Shown piece after piece: positions 49,319 through 59,165 of a stretch of DNA of 64,000 nt. The stretch lies in the NCBI RefSeq assembly GCF_012849375.1, contig NZ_CP051684.1, forward strand, positions 2,232,001 through 2,296,000, given 5' to 3'. The notes under the pieces are model-generated. The model was not told the DNA's origin and made no database searches. It saw only the letters and a program-made list of their open reading frames with translations. Source of the stretch: Duganella dendranthematis (GTDB lineage Bacteria > Pseudomonadota > Gammaproteobacteria > Burkholderiales > Burkholderiaceae_D). A program made the translations under genes and the position numbers. Position 1 is the stretch's first letter. Each line of letters begins with the position of its first letter.

Positions 49319-50455
49319 TCAGCTTGCGTCTAGGGAATTATCACTGCTGGCCCCGGCCCGCGCAAGGCTTTTCCCGGCATTGACGGCCACAGGCAGCCAA
49401 ATCCGAAATTCCGTGCCGCTTTCAGAAACATTTCTCGCAGTAACAGTACCACCGTGCACATCAACAATGGAACGCGCCATATAAAGGCCCAGGCCCGATC
49501 CCGCCACACTGGCGGCATTGCTACCCCTGAACGCTTTGTCGAACACCTGGGGCAGATCCGCCTCCGGTATGCCGGCGCCGTGATCGCGCACCAGCAGCTC
49601 GACGCCACCTTCCGTTGCAATTCTCCCCACCAATTCTAGCGGAATATTATCCTCTGTGTACTTTATTGCATTGTCTATTAATATTTCCAAACATAAACGC
49701 ACACCTGCCGGATCGCACCGCATCCATTGCGGCAGGTTTTCAGTGCGCACCGATACCTGCGGCCGGCGCCGGCGCGCCTGTTCGGCCACGCTTTGCAACA
49801 GATCGGCGGGATTGACTTCATCGGGCTGGCGTTCGCGGCCGATGCTGGCCATGCGCTCCGGCGACAGGTATTCGTCTAGCATCGCCAGCATGCGGTCGAC
49901 GGCGGTCTGGATCTTGCGGTAGCGCTTGCGCGTGCCTTCGTCGTGGTGGGCGCCGGTCATTTCCAGCCGCTGTACGGCGCCGTCGATGGTCGACAGCGGC
50001 GTGCGGAATTCGTGCGACAGCATGGACGCGAACTTTTTCTGCTGCGCCGCCAGCTCGCGCCTGGCGCTGAGGTCGCGCACCACGCCAACCACGCTGGCCG
50101 GCACACCGTGCGCGTCGAGGATCAAGGTCGATTCGATTTCCACCGGTACCAGATGACCGTCGGCATGCGCCAACTCGGTTTCACGCAGCAAGCGACGACG
50201 GCTCAGATCGCCATCGGCGTAGCGCGCCAGCCGCGCCTGCAAGTCCTTGAGCAGGCCGTGGGCCAGCGTTTTGGCGGTGTCCAGCGTGTAGCCGAACTGC
50301 CGTTCGGCCGCCGGACTCAGCCAGGTCAGCTGCAGCGTGGCGCAATCGGCCATCCAGCTGATCTCGCTGCTGTGTTCCAGCAGCAGCCGGTAGCGGGCCT
50401 CGTTGGCTTGCGACTGCTGGAGTGCCGCCTGGAGTTCCGCTAGCGTCTGCGTCAT
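49319..50455 (-). CDS. PAS-containing sensor histidine kinase, cytosolic
   Basis: A 378-residue kinase without membrane segments: coiled N terminus, PAS/PAC domain (about 22-130, SSEISWMADCATLQLTWLSP), HisKA with SHEFRTPLSTIDGA (His148), and HATPase with N box LIDNAIKYTED (Asn262), G1 DHGAGIPEADL and GSGLGLYMA. The signal must be intracellular. It starts three bases after the SNF2 gene stop, suggesting one transcript: SNF2, kinase, regulator. ATG 50455 is in the correct frame and begins the helical linker. Confidence 0.9.
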   Translation of the reverse strand: MTQTLAELQAALQQSQANEARYRLLLEHSSEISWMADCATLQLTWLSPAAERQFGYTLDTAKTLAHGLLKDLQARLARYADGDLSRRRLLRETELAHADGHLVPVEIESTLILDAHGVPASVVGVVRDLSARRELAAQQKKFASMLSHEFRTPLSTIDGAVQRLEMTGAHHDEGTRKRYRKIQTAVDRMLAMLDEYLSPERMASIGRERQPDEVNPADLLQSVAEQARRRRPQVSVRTENLPQWMRCDPAGVRLCLEILIDNAIKYTEDNIPLELVGRIATEGGVELLVRDHGAGIPEADLPQVFDKAFRGSNAASVAGSGLGLYMARSIVDVHGGTVTARNVSESGTEFRIWLPVAVNAGKSLARAGASSDNSLDAS

Positions 50456-50458
50456 GAT

Positions 50459-53400
50459 TTACTCCACCAAAGGTGCGAAGATCTGTTGCAGGTCTTCCTG
50501 GGTCAAGGCCATCTTCTGCGATTCGCCTTCGGCCAGGATCGATTGCGCCAGGTCCGATTTCTTTTGTTGCAGGACCTGGATCTTCTCTTCCAGCGTGCCC
50601 TTGGCGATCAGCTTGTACACGAACACCGGCTTGTCCTGACCGATACGCCAGGCGCGGTCGGTGGCCTGATTTTCCGCCGCCGGGTTCCACCACGGATCAT
50701 AGTGGATAACCGTATCGGCCGCCGTCAGGTTGAGTCCGACACCGCCGGCCTTCAGCGAGATCAGGAAAATCGGCACCGCGCCTTGCTGGAAGGCCGCCAC
50801 CTGGGCGCTGCGGTCCTTGGTCTCGCCGGTCAGCAGCGCATACGGAATGTCGCGCGACTCCAGTTCTTCCTGGATCAGCTCGAGCATACTGGTGAACTGC
50901 GAAAACACCAGGATCTTGCGCTTTTCTTCCAGCAAGTCTTCGATCATCTGCATCAGATCAATCAGCTTGGCCGAACCGGCCGCCTGTTGTTTCTTGGTGG
51001 TGGATTTGACCAGCCGCGGATCGCAGCACACCTGGCGCAGCTTGAGCAGCGCTTCCAGGATGACGATCTGGCTGCGCGCCACGCCCTTGCGGTCGATTTC
51101 GTCGCGCACTTTCTGGTCCATTGCGAGACGCACGGTTTCGTACAGGTCGCGCTGAGCGCCGGTCAGTTCGACCTTGCGCACCATCTCTGTCTTCGGCGGC
51201 AACTCCTTGGCCACGTTGTCCTTGGTCCGGCGCAGCAGGAACGGCTTGATGCGGCGGTTCAACAGCGCGCGCCGCAGCGGATCGTCGGCCCGCTCGATCG
51301 GGTGGCGGAACACCGTGTTGAAGCCCTTCTCGTCGCCCAGCAGGCCAGGCAGCAGGAAATGGAATTGCGACCACAGTTCGCCCAGGTGATTTTCCAGCGG
51401 CGTGCCGGACAGGCACAGCCGATGACGGGCGCGCAGCAGGCCGGCGCTCTGGGCCGCCTTGGAGCGGGTGTTCTTGATGTAGTGCGACTCGTCCAGGATC
51501 ACCAGATGGAAATCGTGCTCGCGCAATTTTTCCTCGTCGCGCGGCAGCAGCGCGTAGGTGGTCAGCACCAGGTCGGCTTCTTCGATCTGGTCGAACTGGC
51601 CCATGCGGTCCTTGCCTTGCAGCAGCAGCACTTTCAGGCCGGGCGCGAAGCGCGCCGCTTCTTCCTGCCAGTTGCCCATCAGGCTGGTGGGGGCGATGAC
51701 CAGCGCCGGCGCCGTCAAGCGGCCGGCTTCCTTCTCGACCAGAATATGCGCCAGGGTTTGCACGGTCTTGCCCAGGCCCATGTCGTCGGCCAGGATGCCG
51801 GCAAAGCCGTATTCGCGCAGGAACTGCATCCACGACAGGCCATCGGTTTGATAGTCACGCAGCGTGGCTTGCAAGCCGGCCGGGGTAGCGACCCGCGTGA
51901 CCGAACCGAACTGGTTGAGGCGCGCGCCCATGTCGCGCAATTCCTCGCCGCCGGTCCACTGCAGCTCGACATTGCGGGCCAGCTCGTCCAGGCGGGCCGC
52001 GTCCAGCGTGGCCATGTGCACCGAGTTCTTGATTTTGTCGCTGAAATACAACTCGCCCAGCGTATTCAGGATTGGACGCACGCGGCCCCACGGCAGCGCC
52101 ACGCGTGAACCGTCCGCCAGCGTGGCCAGCATCTGGTCTTCGGCGCCATGCTGGGCGATGACTTTCGGATTGAAATCGTTGGGGGCATTGCGGATCAGCT
52201 GCACCAGCACCGGCAGCAGCGGCACCCGTTCCTGGTTGACCATGATGCCCAGTTCCAGGTCGAACCAGGCGTGGCCGCCGTCGGCCGGATCTTCCACCAC
52301 GTCGGCATACCAGTCGCCGACTTCCACCGTGTCATAGCGGTATTTGGCGGTTTTCTCGATTTTCCAGCCGGCTTCCTTCAGCGCGGCGATGCCGTCGCGG
52401 GCGAAGCGTATCCACTCGGCTTGGCTCGGCAGCAATACGGCGCCCTTCAGGCTGCTCAGCGGCAGCGTGGTCGGCGCGATGAAGTGGCGCTCGGTCAGCA
52501 ACGCCAGCGCGGCCTGCTCGGCCTCACTATCGCGCTGGATGATTTCGGTGACCTCGCCCTTTTGGCGGACCACGCGCTGCGACGGATCGAACGACACCCG
52601 TTCGCCGTCGTAGTCGTACGACAGTACGGCGAAATCGTGCCAGCGTTGCAGCGAGCCGTCGGCCAGCATCGCCGCTTCCAGCGTCAGCACCGGACGCGGC
52701 TTGACGTCGTCGCGCATGCGCTGCGGCAACGGTTGCGGCAGCGGCATCAGCCCTTGCAGACCGTGCGCCAGCAGCAGTTGCGAGACCCGCATCTTGTCGT
52801 TGTTGGTCAGCAACGGCGCCTGCGCCACCAGGGCCTGCAAATCGGCCAGCGGAATCGTGGCGCCGCCCTGGTTCAATTGCAGCACGCCGCACGACAGGTT
52901 ATCGATGTACCACGGCGGATCGGTTGGCAGCATGTAGTCGACCTGGTCGGCGCCGACATGCTTGGCGCCCGGCGGCGGCGCCACCTGCCAGCCGAGCCGC
53001 AGGCCCTTGCCTTCTTCGCGCCAGGCCAGGTTGGCCTCGCGCAACACGCCGCCCTTGAGCGGATACACCAGGCCGTTGCCGACGTCGGCCCAGGAGTTCG
53101 CCCACAGCAATTTGTCCTGTTCGGCCAGCATATTCAGCAGCGCCGCGCCGATCTTGCCGCGCGGTTCGGTGGCCGAGCCGGTCTGCGAATTCTGGCCGCT
53201 GCGCATGGCGACGAAGAAACGGATCAGGTCTTCGTCGTTCGGCGTCATGAACGTAGGGGGGGTCGACAGCAGCGAGAACACTTCGCTGACCGGGCTGGCC
53301 GCGGCCACGTCGCCGTTCGGCCGCAGGCGCGCCTTGTACAGGCACAGCGCCACATGGCGGCCGCCGCTGGTAGGCGCCAGCACATAAATCAGCTTGTATT

Positions 53401-53587
53401 GGGTCTGCTTGGGGTCGTTATCGACCGGCGGCGGCGCCAGCTTGGCTTTCGGGTGCGCTGCCGCATCCACACGCTGCAGCCAGGTGGCGACAGCGTACGA
53501 CAATTGATTCGCGGGCGGCGCAGGGCGCGTTGGGGCCGGTGCTGGAGCAGCAGGGGCGGCAGGGGCGTCGTCGCGGGTAAAATCCAT
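50459..53587 (-). CDS. SNF2-family helicase (1042 aa)
   Basis: A SNF2/HepA-type ATPase. After an Ala/Pro-rich start (residues 5-25) and a beta-rich N-terminal half comes the motor: LRDYQTDGLSWMQFLREYGF, DDMGLGKT (about 600), ILDESHYIKN (DESH, about 697), SGTPLENHLGELWSQF, VFSQFTSMLELIQ, and ATDRAWRIGQDKPV (about 975). It resembles the large SNF2 protein at 17.6-21.7 kb only in the motor. ATG 53587 (DFTRDDAP) or 53596 are both possible. It is the first gene of the likely SNF2-kinase-regulator operon. Confidence 0.9.
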   Translation of the reverse strand: MDFTRDDAPAAPAAPAPAPTRPAPPANQLSYAVATWLQRVDAAAHPKAKLAPPPVDNDPKQTQYKLIYVLAPTSGGRHVALCLYKARLRPNGDVAAASPVSEVFSLLSTPPTFMTPNDEDLIRFFVAMRSGQNSQTGSATEPRGKIGAALLNMLAEQDKLLWANSWADVGNGLVYPLKGGVLREANLAWREEGKGLRLGWQVAPPPGAKHVGADQVDYMLPTDPPWYIDNLSCGVLQLNQGGATIPLADLQALVAQAPLLTNNDKMRVSQLLLAHGLQGLMPLPQPLPQRMRDDVKPRPVLTLEAAMLADGSLQRWHDFAVLSYDYDGERVSFDPSQRVVRQKGEVTEIIQRDSEAEQAALALLTERHFIAPTTLPLSSLKGAVLLPSQAEWIRFARDGIAALKEAGWKIEKTAKYRYDTVEVGDWYADVVEDPADGGHAWFDLELGIMVNQERVPLLPVLVQLIRNAPNDFNPKVIAQHGAEDQMLATLADGSRVALPWGRVRPILNTLGELYFSDKIKNSVHMATLDAARLDELARNVELQWTGGEELRDMGARLNQFGSVTRVATPAGLQATLRDYQTDGLSWMQFLREYGFAGILADDMGLGKTVQTLAHILVEKEAGRLTAPALVIAPTSLMGNWQEEAARFAPGLKVLLLQGKDRMGQFDQIEEADLVLTTYALLPRDEEKLREHDFHLVILDESHYIKNTRSKAAQSAGLLRARHRLCLSGTPLENHLGELWSQFHFLLPGLLGDEKGFNTVFRHPIERADDPLRRALLNRRIKPFLLRRTKDNVAKELPPKTEMVRKVELTGAQRDLYETVRLAMDQKVRDEIDRKGVARSQIVILEALLKLRQVCCDPRLVKSTTKKQQAAGSAKLIDLMQMIEDLLEEKRKILVFSQFTSMLELIQEELESRDIPYALLTGETKDRSAQVAAFQQGAVPIFLISLKAGGVGLNLTAADTVIHYDPWWNPAAENQATDRAWRIGQDKPVFVYKLIAKGTLEEKIQVLQQKKSDLAQSILAEGESQKMALTQEDLQQIFAPLVE

Positions 53588-53782
53588 AGGTCGCATTGTT
53601 GTTCAAAGATGGTTCAAAAACGGCAACAGGCAATATTATCCGCCATTGACGCGTTCGTGTTTACGTATTCTTGCTAAAAACCTGTCAATCAAAGTGGGCT
53701 TGCCCACGTTCCCATGGCAAAAGCATCGAAACCTGTGCCGATGTCGTATTATTCCGGGCTTGTCTGTCTAGGATTTCTCACC

Positions 53783-56131
53783 ATGTTGCCTTCCATTGAA
53801 CAACGTCTTGCCCTCGAACTGTCCGCCAAACCGGCCCAGGTAGTTGCCGCCGTCGCCCTGTTGGACGAAGGCGCCACCGTGCCCTTCATCGCCCGTTATC
53901 GCAAGGAAGTCACCGGCGGCCTGGATGACGTCCAACTGCGCCTGCTCGAAGAGCGCCTGCGTTACCTGCGCGAGCTGGAAGACCGCCGCGCCAGCATCAT
54001 CGCCTCGATCACCGAGCAAAACAAAATGACACCGGTCTTATTAGATGCTGTCATGCACGCAGAAGACAAGACCCGGCTGGAAGACTTATATCTTCCCTAC
54101 AAGCAAAAACGCCGCACCAAGGCCCAAATCGCCATCGAAGCGGGCCTGGCGCCGCTGGCCGACGGCCTGCTGGGCAATCCCGAACTGAATCCGGAAGTCG
54201 AAGCCGCCAAGTTCCTGCGCGAAGCCTTTACCACCACCGACGGCAACAATCCGGGCGTGGCCGACACCAAGGCCGCGCTGGACGGCGCCCGCCAGATCCT
54301 GATGGAGCGTTTTGCCGAAGATGCTACCCTGCTTCAGTCGCTGCGTGAATATGTCCAAGAGCATGGCATCGTCGAATCGAAGGTTATTGAAGGTAAGCAA
54401 GAAGAAGGTGAAAAGTTCGCCGACTACTTCGATTACAGCGAAAACCTGTCGTCGGTACCGTCGCACCGCGCACTGGCGCTGATGCGCGGTCGCCGCGAAG
54501 GCGTGCTGGACGTTACCCTGCGGCTGGACTCCGAACCGGAAAAACCAAAGTGGGACGCGCCGCACAATCCGTGCGAAAGCCGCATCGCCGCCCGTTTCGG
54601 CATCAAGAGCAGCGGCCGCCCGGCCGACAAATGGCTGTCCGACACCGCACGCTGGACCTGGCGCGTGAAAAGTTTTATGCACCTGGAAACCGAGCTGATG
54701 GGCGCGTTGCGCGAAAAATCCGAGCTGGATGCCATCACCGTCTTCGCTACCAACTTGAAAGCCTTGCTGCTGGCGGCCCCGGCCGGCCAGCGCGCCACCA
54801 TGGGCCTGGACCCGGGCCTGCGCACCGGCGTTAAAGTTGCCGTGGTGGACGCCACCGGCAAGGTGATGGACACCGCCGTCATCTACCCGCACCAGCCGAA
54901 AAACGACTGGGAAGGCTCGCTGCACACGCTGGGCAAGCTGGCCGCCAAGCACAATGTATCGCTGATTTCGATCGGCAACGGCACCGCCTCGCGCGAGACC
55001 GACAAGCTGGCGCAAGACCTGCTCAAGCGCTTCCCCGAGCAAAAAATGCACAAGATCGTCGTCTCCGAAGCGGGCGCGTCGGTGTACTCCGCCTCGGAAT
55101 ACGCGTCGCGCGAACTGCCGGACATGGATGTTTCGCTGCGCGGCGCGGTGTCGATCGCCCGCCGCCTGCAAGATCCGCTGGCCGAGCTGGTCAAGATCGA
55201 TCCGAAATCGATCGGCGTCGGCCAGTACCAGCACGATGTGTCGCAAACCCAGCTGGCGCGCACGCTGGATGCGGTGGTCGAGGATTGCGTGAATGCGGTC
55301 GGCGTCGACGTCAACACCGCCTCGGCGCCGCTGCTGGCACGCGTGTCCGGCCTGTCGTCATCGGTGGCGACGGCGATTGTCAGCTACCGCGACGTCAAAG
55401 GCGCGTTCACCTCGCGCGCCGCGCTGAAATCGGTGCCGCGCTTGGGCGACAAAACGTTTGAACAGGCCGCCGGCTTCCTGCGCGTGATGGGCGGCGACAA
55501 TCCGCTGGACGCATCGGCGGTACACCCGGAATCGTATCCGCTGGTGGAAAAAATCCTCGGCGATATCCAGAAGGACATCAAGGCGGTGATCGGCGACAGC
55601 GCGCTGATCAAGCGTTTGCAGCCGGCCAAGTATGCCGATGAGAAATTCGGCGTGCCGACCATCACCGACATCCTGAAGGAGCTGGAAAAGCCGGGCCGCG
55701 ATCCGCGTCCTGAATTTACCACCGCCACCTTCAAGGAAGGCGTGGAGGAAATCCGCGACCTGCGTCCCGACATGATCCTGGAAGGCGTGGTGACCAATGT
55801 CGCCGCGTTTGGCGCGTTTGTCGACATCGGCGTGCATCAGGATGGGCTGGTGCACATCTCGGCGCTGTCCAACACCTTCGTCAAAGATCCGCACACGGTG
55901 GTGAAAGCCGGCCAGGTGGTCAAGGTCAAAGTGCTGGAAGTGGACGAGAAGCGCAAGCGCATTGCCCTGACCATGCGCCTGTCCGACAGCGCGCCGCAAG
56001 CCGGTGCGCAGCCGCAGCAGCGCGGCGACCGTAACGATCGCCGCGCCATGGGCCAGCAGCAGAAGCAGCAGACCCGCGAACCGGCGGCCAGCGGCAGCAT
56101 GGCGGCCGCCTTCGCCAAGCTGCGCGGCTAA
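53783..56131 (+). CDS. tex: Tex family RNA-binding transcription accessory protein
   Basis: A 782-residue Tex (YhgF). Domains in order: N-terminal helical region ([24 protein letters not shown]), YqgF/RNase-H-like ([20 protein letters not shown], about 338), helix-hairpin-helix (about 500-570, [21 protein letters not shown]) and S1 domain ([21 protein letters not shown], about 668-735). The Gln-rich tail is variable. Tex binds nucleic acid and acts in transcription. ATG 53783 has AGGA 9 bases upstream; a longer frame to 53714 lacks similarity. Confidence 0.95.
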   Translation: MLPSIEQRLALELSAKPAQVVAAVALLDEGATVPFIARYRKEVTGGLDDVQLRLLEERLRYLRELEDRRASIIASITEQNKMTPVLLDAVMHAEDKTRLEDLYLPYKQKRRTKAQIAIEAGLAPLADGLLGNPELNPEVEAAKFLREAFTTTDGNNPGVADTKAALDGARQILMERFAEDATLLQSLREYVQEHGIVESKVIEGKQEEGEKFADYFDYSENLSSVPSHRALALMRGRREGVLDVTLRLDSEPEKPKWDAPHNPCESRIAARFGIKSSGRPADKWLSDTARWTWRVKSFMHLETELMGALREKSELDAITVFATNLKALLLAAPAGQRATMGLDPGLRTGVKVAVVDATGKVMDTAVIYPHQPKNDWEGSLHTLGKLAAKHNVSLISIGNGTASRETDKLAQDLLKRFPEQKMHKIVVSEAGASVYSASEYASRELPDMDVSLRGAVSIARRLQDPLAELVKIDPKSIGVGQYQHDVSQTQLARTLDAVVEDCVNAVGVDVNTASAPLLARVSGLSSSVATAIVSYRDVKGAFTSRAALKSVPRLGDKTFEQAAGFLRVMGGDNPLDASAVHPESYPLVEKILGDIQKDIKAVIGDSALIKRLQPAKYADEKFGVPTITDILKELEKPGRDPRPEFTTATFKEGVEEIRDLRPDMILEGVVTNVAAFGAFVDIGVHQDGLVHISALSNTFVKDPHTVVKAGQVVKVKVLEVDEKRKRIALTMRLSDSAPQAGAQPQQRGDRNDRRAMGQQQKQQTREPAASGSMAAAFAKLRG

Positions 56132-56140
56132 GCCGCAGAA

Positions 56141-56167
56141 TTCAGGGCGTCGCTCAGGCGCCCTGAA
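56141..56167. terminator. Convergent hairpin after tex
   Basis: A 9-bp stem TTCAGGGCG (56141-56149) with CGCCCTGAA (56159-56167) around a 9-base loop. It lies after the tex stop and overlaps the last codons of the DUF2812 gene. No U run follows on either strand, so efficiency is unsure. Confidence 0.4.
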
Positions 56168-56669
56168 CCTCCTTCATGCGCTTGGACAGCTTGGCCAGCG
56201 AGATCAAGCCGACCACGGCGGTACCGACAAACATACCCCACGCCAGGCCTTCAGCGTATTCCTGCCGGGCCGGAATCAGCCAGTAAGCCAGCGCCTCGGC
56301 CGCCACAACCAGCGCAAACAGACGGATCACGCGCAGGTATTTGGCGGCGTTGTCGGCGCGCTGGGTGAAAATCTCGGTGCTGGCGCCGGCCGTGCGCGCC
56401 TTGCGCCAGCAATGCCAGCCCACCGTCGAGGTCACCAGCTCCCAGCCGGCATCCTGGAACAGCTGCTTGTACTCAGCCTTCGGGCCGAAGTAGCGCACAT
56501 CCCAGCGATACGCCACATCGGCCGGCGCGCCACGCTCGAACGTGTGGACGCAGCAAACGTTGGTGCTGCGCAGATGCAGGCCTTGCGCCGCCATCTCCTG
56601 CAGCCACTGCTGATGTTCTTCATCCTGCCACACGTACCAGATCTTGAATTTCCGTACCAGCTTGCCCAT
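56154..56669 (-). CDS. DUF2812 membrane protein
   Basis: A 171-residue protein: an N-terminal soluble DUF2812 part (KFKIWYVWQDEEHQQWLQEM...GLHL, then YRWDVRYFGPKAEYKQLFQDAGWELV) and two C-terminal membrane helices (LFALVVAAEALAYWLIP and GMFVGTAVVGLISLA). DUF2812 genes are usually controlled by a PadR gene next to them; that is seen here, fifteen bases upstream. Such pairs respond to membrane-active compounds in Firmicutes; here no data. Occurrence in a betaproteobacterium is not common in my knowledge. Confidence 0.8.
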   Translation of the reverse strand: MGKLVRKFKIWYVWQDEEHQQWLQEMAAQGLHLRSTNVCCVHTFERGAPADVAYRWDVRYFGPKAEYKQLFQDAGWELVTSTVGWHCWRKARTAGASTEIFTQRADNAAKYLRVIRLFALVVAAEALAYWLIPARQEYAEGLAWGMFVGTAVVGLISLAKLSKRMKEVQGA

Positions 56670-56684
56670 GACTGCTCCTTAAAA

Positions 56685-57005
56685 TTAAGCCGCGTGCTGC
56701 AACGCCCGCGCATTGCCCAGCATGATTTCCAGCCGGCGCACCTGCTCCGCCAGCACCACCTTGCCCAGTTCCGTCAGCGCGTAAACCTTGCGCCGCTCCT
56801 CTTCCGCCACCTTGACGATCAGCGCCTGTTTTTCCAGCGTGCCGAACACCCCGTACAAGGTGCCCGGCCCCAGCGTGACGCTGCCGGCGCTCATGCTGTC
56901 CACCTTCTGCATGAGGGCGTAGCCGTGCATCGGCTGGGTCAGCGCCAGCATCACGTAAAACGTCGCTTCCGATAGGGGCAGGTATTTACTGTAGTTAATA
57001 TCCAT
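56685..57005 (-). CDS. PadR family transcriptional regulator
   Basis: A 106-residue PadR winged helix: LSEATFYVMLALTQPMHGYALMQKV and LGPGTLYGVFGTLEKQALIV are the HTH and wing, with a short C-terminal dimer helix (EQVRRLEIML). ATG 57005 begins MDINYSKYLPLSE. The family represses itself and its neighbour, the DUF2812 gene, with which it forms an operon. A perfect inverted repeat lies 19 bases upstream of the start. Confidence 0.9.
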   Translation of the reverse strand: MDINYSKYLPLSEATFYVMLALTQPMHGYALMQKVDSMSAGSVTLGPGTLYGVFGTLEKQALIVKVAEEERRKVYALTELGKVVLAEQVRRLEIMLGNARALQHAA

Positions 57006-57023
57006 CTCTGTATCGCCTTTCGC

Positions 57024-57042
57024 TATATCGAGTCCCGATATA
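57024..57042. promoter_or_regulatory. Candidate PadR operator
   Basis: Perfect inverted repeat TATATCG (57024-57030) and CGATATA (57036-57042) with five bases between, just upstream of the padR-like start. Placement and size suit a dimeric winged-helix repressor. Binding is inferred. Confidence 0.55.
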
Positions 57043-57133
57043 CATAATACATAGATTTTTTTGGACGTCAACACGCCAGCGGCACATTTCTTATAAAATG
57101 TCGGCATCCGATATTTAATTCACCGAGGCAGCT

Positions 57134-57445
57134 ATGAGCGACGTACAAACCTGGATCAAAGAAACCGTGACCAACACCCCGGTGGTGCTGTTCATGAAGG
57201 GCACCGCCCAGTTCCCACAATGCGGCTTCTCCGGCCGCGCCATCCAGATCCTGAAAGCCTGCGGCGTCGAGAACATTGCTACCGTCAACGTGCTGGAAGA
57301 TCCGGAAGTCCGTCAGGGCATCAAGGACTACTCGAACTGGCCAACCATCCCTCAGCTGTACGTGAAGGGTGAGTTCGTCGGCGGTTCGGACATCATGAAC
57401 GAGATGTTTGAGTCGGGCGAGCTGAAGGCCCTGCTGGATGCCTGA
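57134..57445 (+). CDS. grxD: Monothiol glutaredoxin Grx4
   Basis: A 103-residue monothiol glutaredoxin with active site PQCGFS and the [21 protein letters not shown] and CD-like segment SDIMNEM. It carries [2Fe-2S] clusters, often with BolA proteins such as IbaG. GAGG precedes ATG 57134. Its end overlaps ubiX by eight bases, so the two are probably cotranscribed. Confidence 0.95.
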   Translation: MSDVQTWIKETVTNTPVVLFMKGTAQFPQCGFSGRAIQILKACGVENIATVNVLEDPEVRQGIKDYSNWPTIPQLYVKGEFVGGSDIMNEMFESGELKALLDA

Positions 57446-58037
57446 TCGGCCTCAGCGGATTGTTATCGCCATCACCGGCGCCACCGGTGCGGTGTATGGC
57501 GTGCGTCTGCTGCAGCATTTGCAACATCTTGACGGCATCGAGACGCATCTGATCGTCTCTGAAGCCGCCGTCCTCACGCTGCACCAGGAAACTGGCTTGC
57601 AGCGGCGCGAGGTCGAATCCCTGGCCCATGTGGTGCACAAGGTGCGCGACGTCGGCGCCTCGATCGCCAGCGGCTCGTTCCAGAGCGACGGCATGATCAT
57701 TGCGCCCTGCTCGATGAAAACCCTGGCGTCGGTGGCCCATGGCCTGTCCGACAACCTGATCGCGCGCGCGGCCGACGTCGTGCTCAAGGAGCGCCGTCGG
57801 CTGGTGTTGATGGTAAGGGAGACCCCGTTCAATCTGGCGCACTTGCGCAACATGACAGCGGTCACGGAAATGGGCGGCATCATCTTCCCGCCGCTGCCGA
57901 GCTTCTATCACAACCCGCAGAGCATTGAGGAGATGGTCGACCACACGGTGGCCCGCGTGATCGATTTATTCGGCATTGAACATGCGTTGGCGCCGCGCTG
58001 GGCCGGTCTCAAGGGACAGGCCGCCGGCGGCATCTAA
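57438..58037 (+). CDS. ubiX: Flavin prenyltransferase UbiX
   Basis: A 199-residue UbiX, which prenylates FMN to supply the cofactor of UbiD decarboxylase in ubiquinone synthesis. [38 protein letters not shown] and [14 protein letters not shown] with [12 protein letters not shown] match the family. ATG 57438 lies within grxD and is the only one that fits the N terminus. ubiD is not in this window. Confidence 0.94.
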   Translation: MPDRPQRIVIAITGATGAVYGVRLLQHLQHLDGIETHLIVSEAAVLTLHQETGLQRREVESLAHVVHKVRDVGASIASGSFQSDGMIIAPCSMKTLASVAHGLSDNLIARAADVVLKERRRLVLMVRETPFNLAHLRNMTAVTEMGGIIFPPLPSFYHNPQSIEEMVDHTVARVIDLFGIEHALAPRWAGLKGQAAGGI

Positions 58038-58061
58038 GAGCGTTAGCGCTTCCGCGCTGGT

Positions 58062-58232
58062 TCAGCGAATATCGTAGTTCGAACTGCTGGCACGCTTCAA
58101 TTCCCGCGCTTCTTCCACCATGCGACGATGGGCGATACGTTTGCGCATCACTTCGGCATGCTGTTCGGCGGTCATCGGTGGGGCGGTCATTAAATCTTTC
58201 AGCTGTGCGACATTGCTGTAGTTGCTTTTCAT
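58062..58232 (-). CDS. Small hypothetical protein
   Basis: A 56-residue basic protein beginning KSNYSNVAQLKDLMTAPPMT and ending in ASSSNYDIR, mostly helical. No family recognised. ATG 58232 is preferred to a TTG at 58259; no strong ribosome site. It converges with ubiX. Coding status rests on the balanced amino-acid composition only. Confidence 0.45.
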   Translation of the reverse strand: MKSNYSNVAQLKDLMTAPPMTAEQHAEVMRKRIAHRRMVEEARELKRASSSNYDIR

Positions 58233-58318
58233 AAGACGGCTCAAAGCATGACTCCCCAAAAAATAGGTACTGCCCTATTGTGCCTTAAATCCGTGTCGCA
58301 ACCATGACAAATCGCAAA

Positions 58319-58385
58319 CGTAGCGAAAATAAAAAGCGTTTTGCTACGCCCGAACAAAAACCGGTCGATTGTGAAACTGGTTTCA
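58319..58385. other. Non-coding gap with hairpin and small palindrome
   Basis: Within the 58.23-58.45 kb gap: CGTAGC (58319-58324) pairs with GCTACG (58343-58348), extended by AAAA/TTTT, terminator-like. The palindrome TGAAAC-TG-GTTTCA is at 58372-58385, close after the HTH gene. No reading frame of note. Confidence 0.35.
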
Positions 58386-58450
58386 TGGTCATGGGGAGCA
58401 GGCAGCCATCCCGCCGGTTCCTCTATTTCCGTAGTAATACGTAAAAATAA

Positions 58451-58858
58451 CTACTTTTGGTAGTTGACACGCACCAGCATTCGGATAAATTCCCGCGCAA
58501 TCTGGCGATGATGCTCGTCCAGACGCTGCAAATCGGCGATCAGCTTGACGTCGGCCGACTCGAAGCGCGACAGGTTGGCACCGTTGTCGCCGTTCGGTGC
58601 GCCTTCTTCCGGGCCGCCAAAGCGCAACCACTCGGCGGGCACGCCCAGCCATTGGGCGATCATGCGCAGCTTCTCCTGTGTAGGAATAGCCTCGCCAACC
58701 AGCCATTTGCGGGCGGCGTGCACGGTAATCGGTCGACCATCGAAACGAATATTGAATTCGCGCGCCAGCCGGGTCGGGCTGTCGGGCGAATAATGGGCGT
58801 TCTTGAGAGCCTGTTGGAGTCGCTGGCTAAAGCTTTCGCGTTCATTAGAGGAATTCAT
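58451..58858 (-). CDS. Small helix-turn-helix regulator-like protein
   Basis: A 135-residue protein with an Xre/CI-like HTH: FSQRLQQALKNAHYSPDSPT, then RPITVHAARKWLVGEAIPTQ and LRMIAQWLGVPAEWLRFG. The C-terminal part is helical (DVKLIADLQRLDEHHRQIAREFI). It looks like a cytosolic DNA-binding regulator with unknown targets. ATG 58858 is clear. A small open frame lies immediately upstream in the same direction. Confidence 0.75.
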   Translation of the reverse strand: MNSSNERESFSQRLQQALKNAHYSPDSPTRLAREFNIRFDGRPITVHAARKWLVGEAIPTQEKLRMIAQWLGVPAEWLRFGGPEEGAPNGDNGANLSRFESADVKLIADLQRLDEHHRQIAREFIRMLVRVNYQK

Positions 58859-58870
58859 ATTGACACTATT

Positions 58871-59023
58871 TCACGTTGCTTCATGAAAGTCAGTCTCTTC
58901 GAGAACAGCCTCGACTGTGACTTTATGGGATTTTATAATTAACATTTCATCCTCTGCCAGTACCAACGTCAGTGGAATAACCAGGCGAATTTTATTCGGT
59001 CCAGAAGCGCGGATGAATATCAT
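58871..59023 (-). CDS. Possible small protein upstream of the HTH gene
   Basis: A 50-residue frame, MIFIRASGPNKIRLVIPLTL to ETDFHEAT, ending 12 bases before the HTH gene. It has alternating hydrophobic strands like a small beta-fold. It may be the first gene of a two-gene unit. No family recognised and no good ribosome site seen. Otherwise the stretch 58859-59131 appears empty. Confidence 0.35.
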   Translation of the reverse strand: MIFIRASGPNKIRLVIPLTLVLAEDEMLIIKSHKVTVEAVLEETDFHEAT

Positions 59024-59131
59024 CCTGCCGCGCTGCCTTTCACGTCGCACGATACCATTCCGCATGCTGGCGGTCACGCTGAGTCCGCTGCTGGATGCGG
59101 GAACGGTGTTTTTCGCGCTACAATCACTTTG

Positions 59132-59147
59132 CCGTTGACGTAAACGG
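59132..59147. promoter_or_regulatory. Candidate LiuR operator upstream of liuR
   Basis: CCGTT-N6-AACGG inverted repeat 19 bases before the liuR start. It contains GACGTAAACG, similar to the site before liuA, and both have a six-base spacer. Confidence 0.5.
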
Positions 59148-59165
59148 AAACCACTTAGACCAGCT

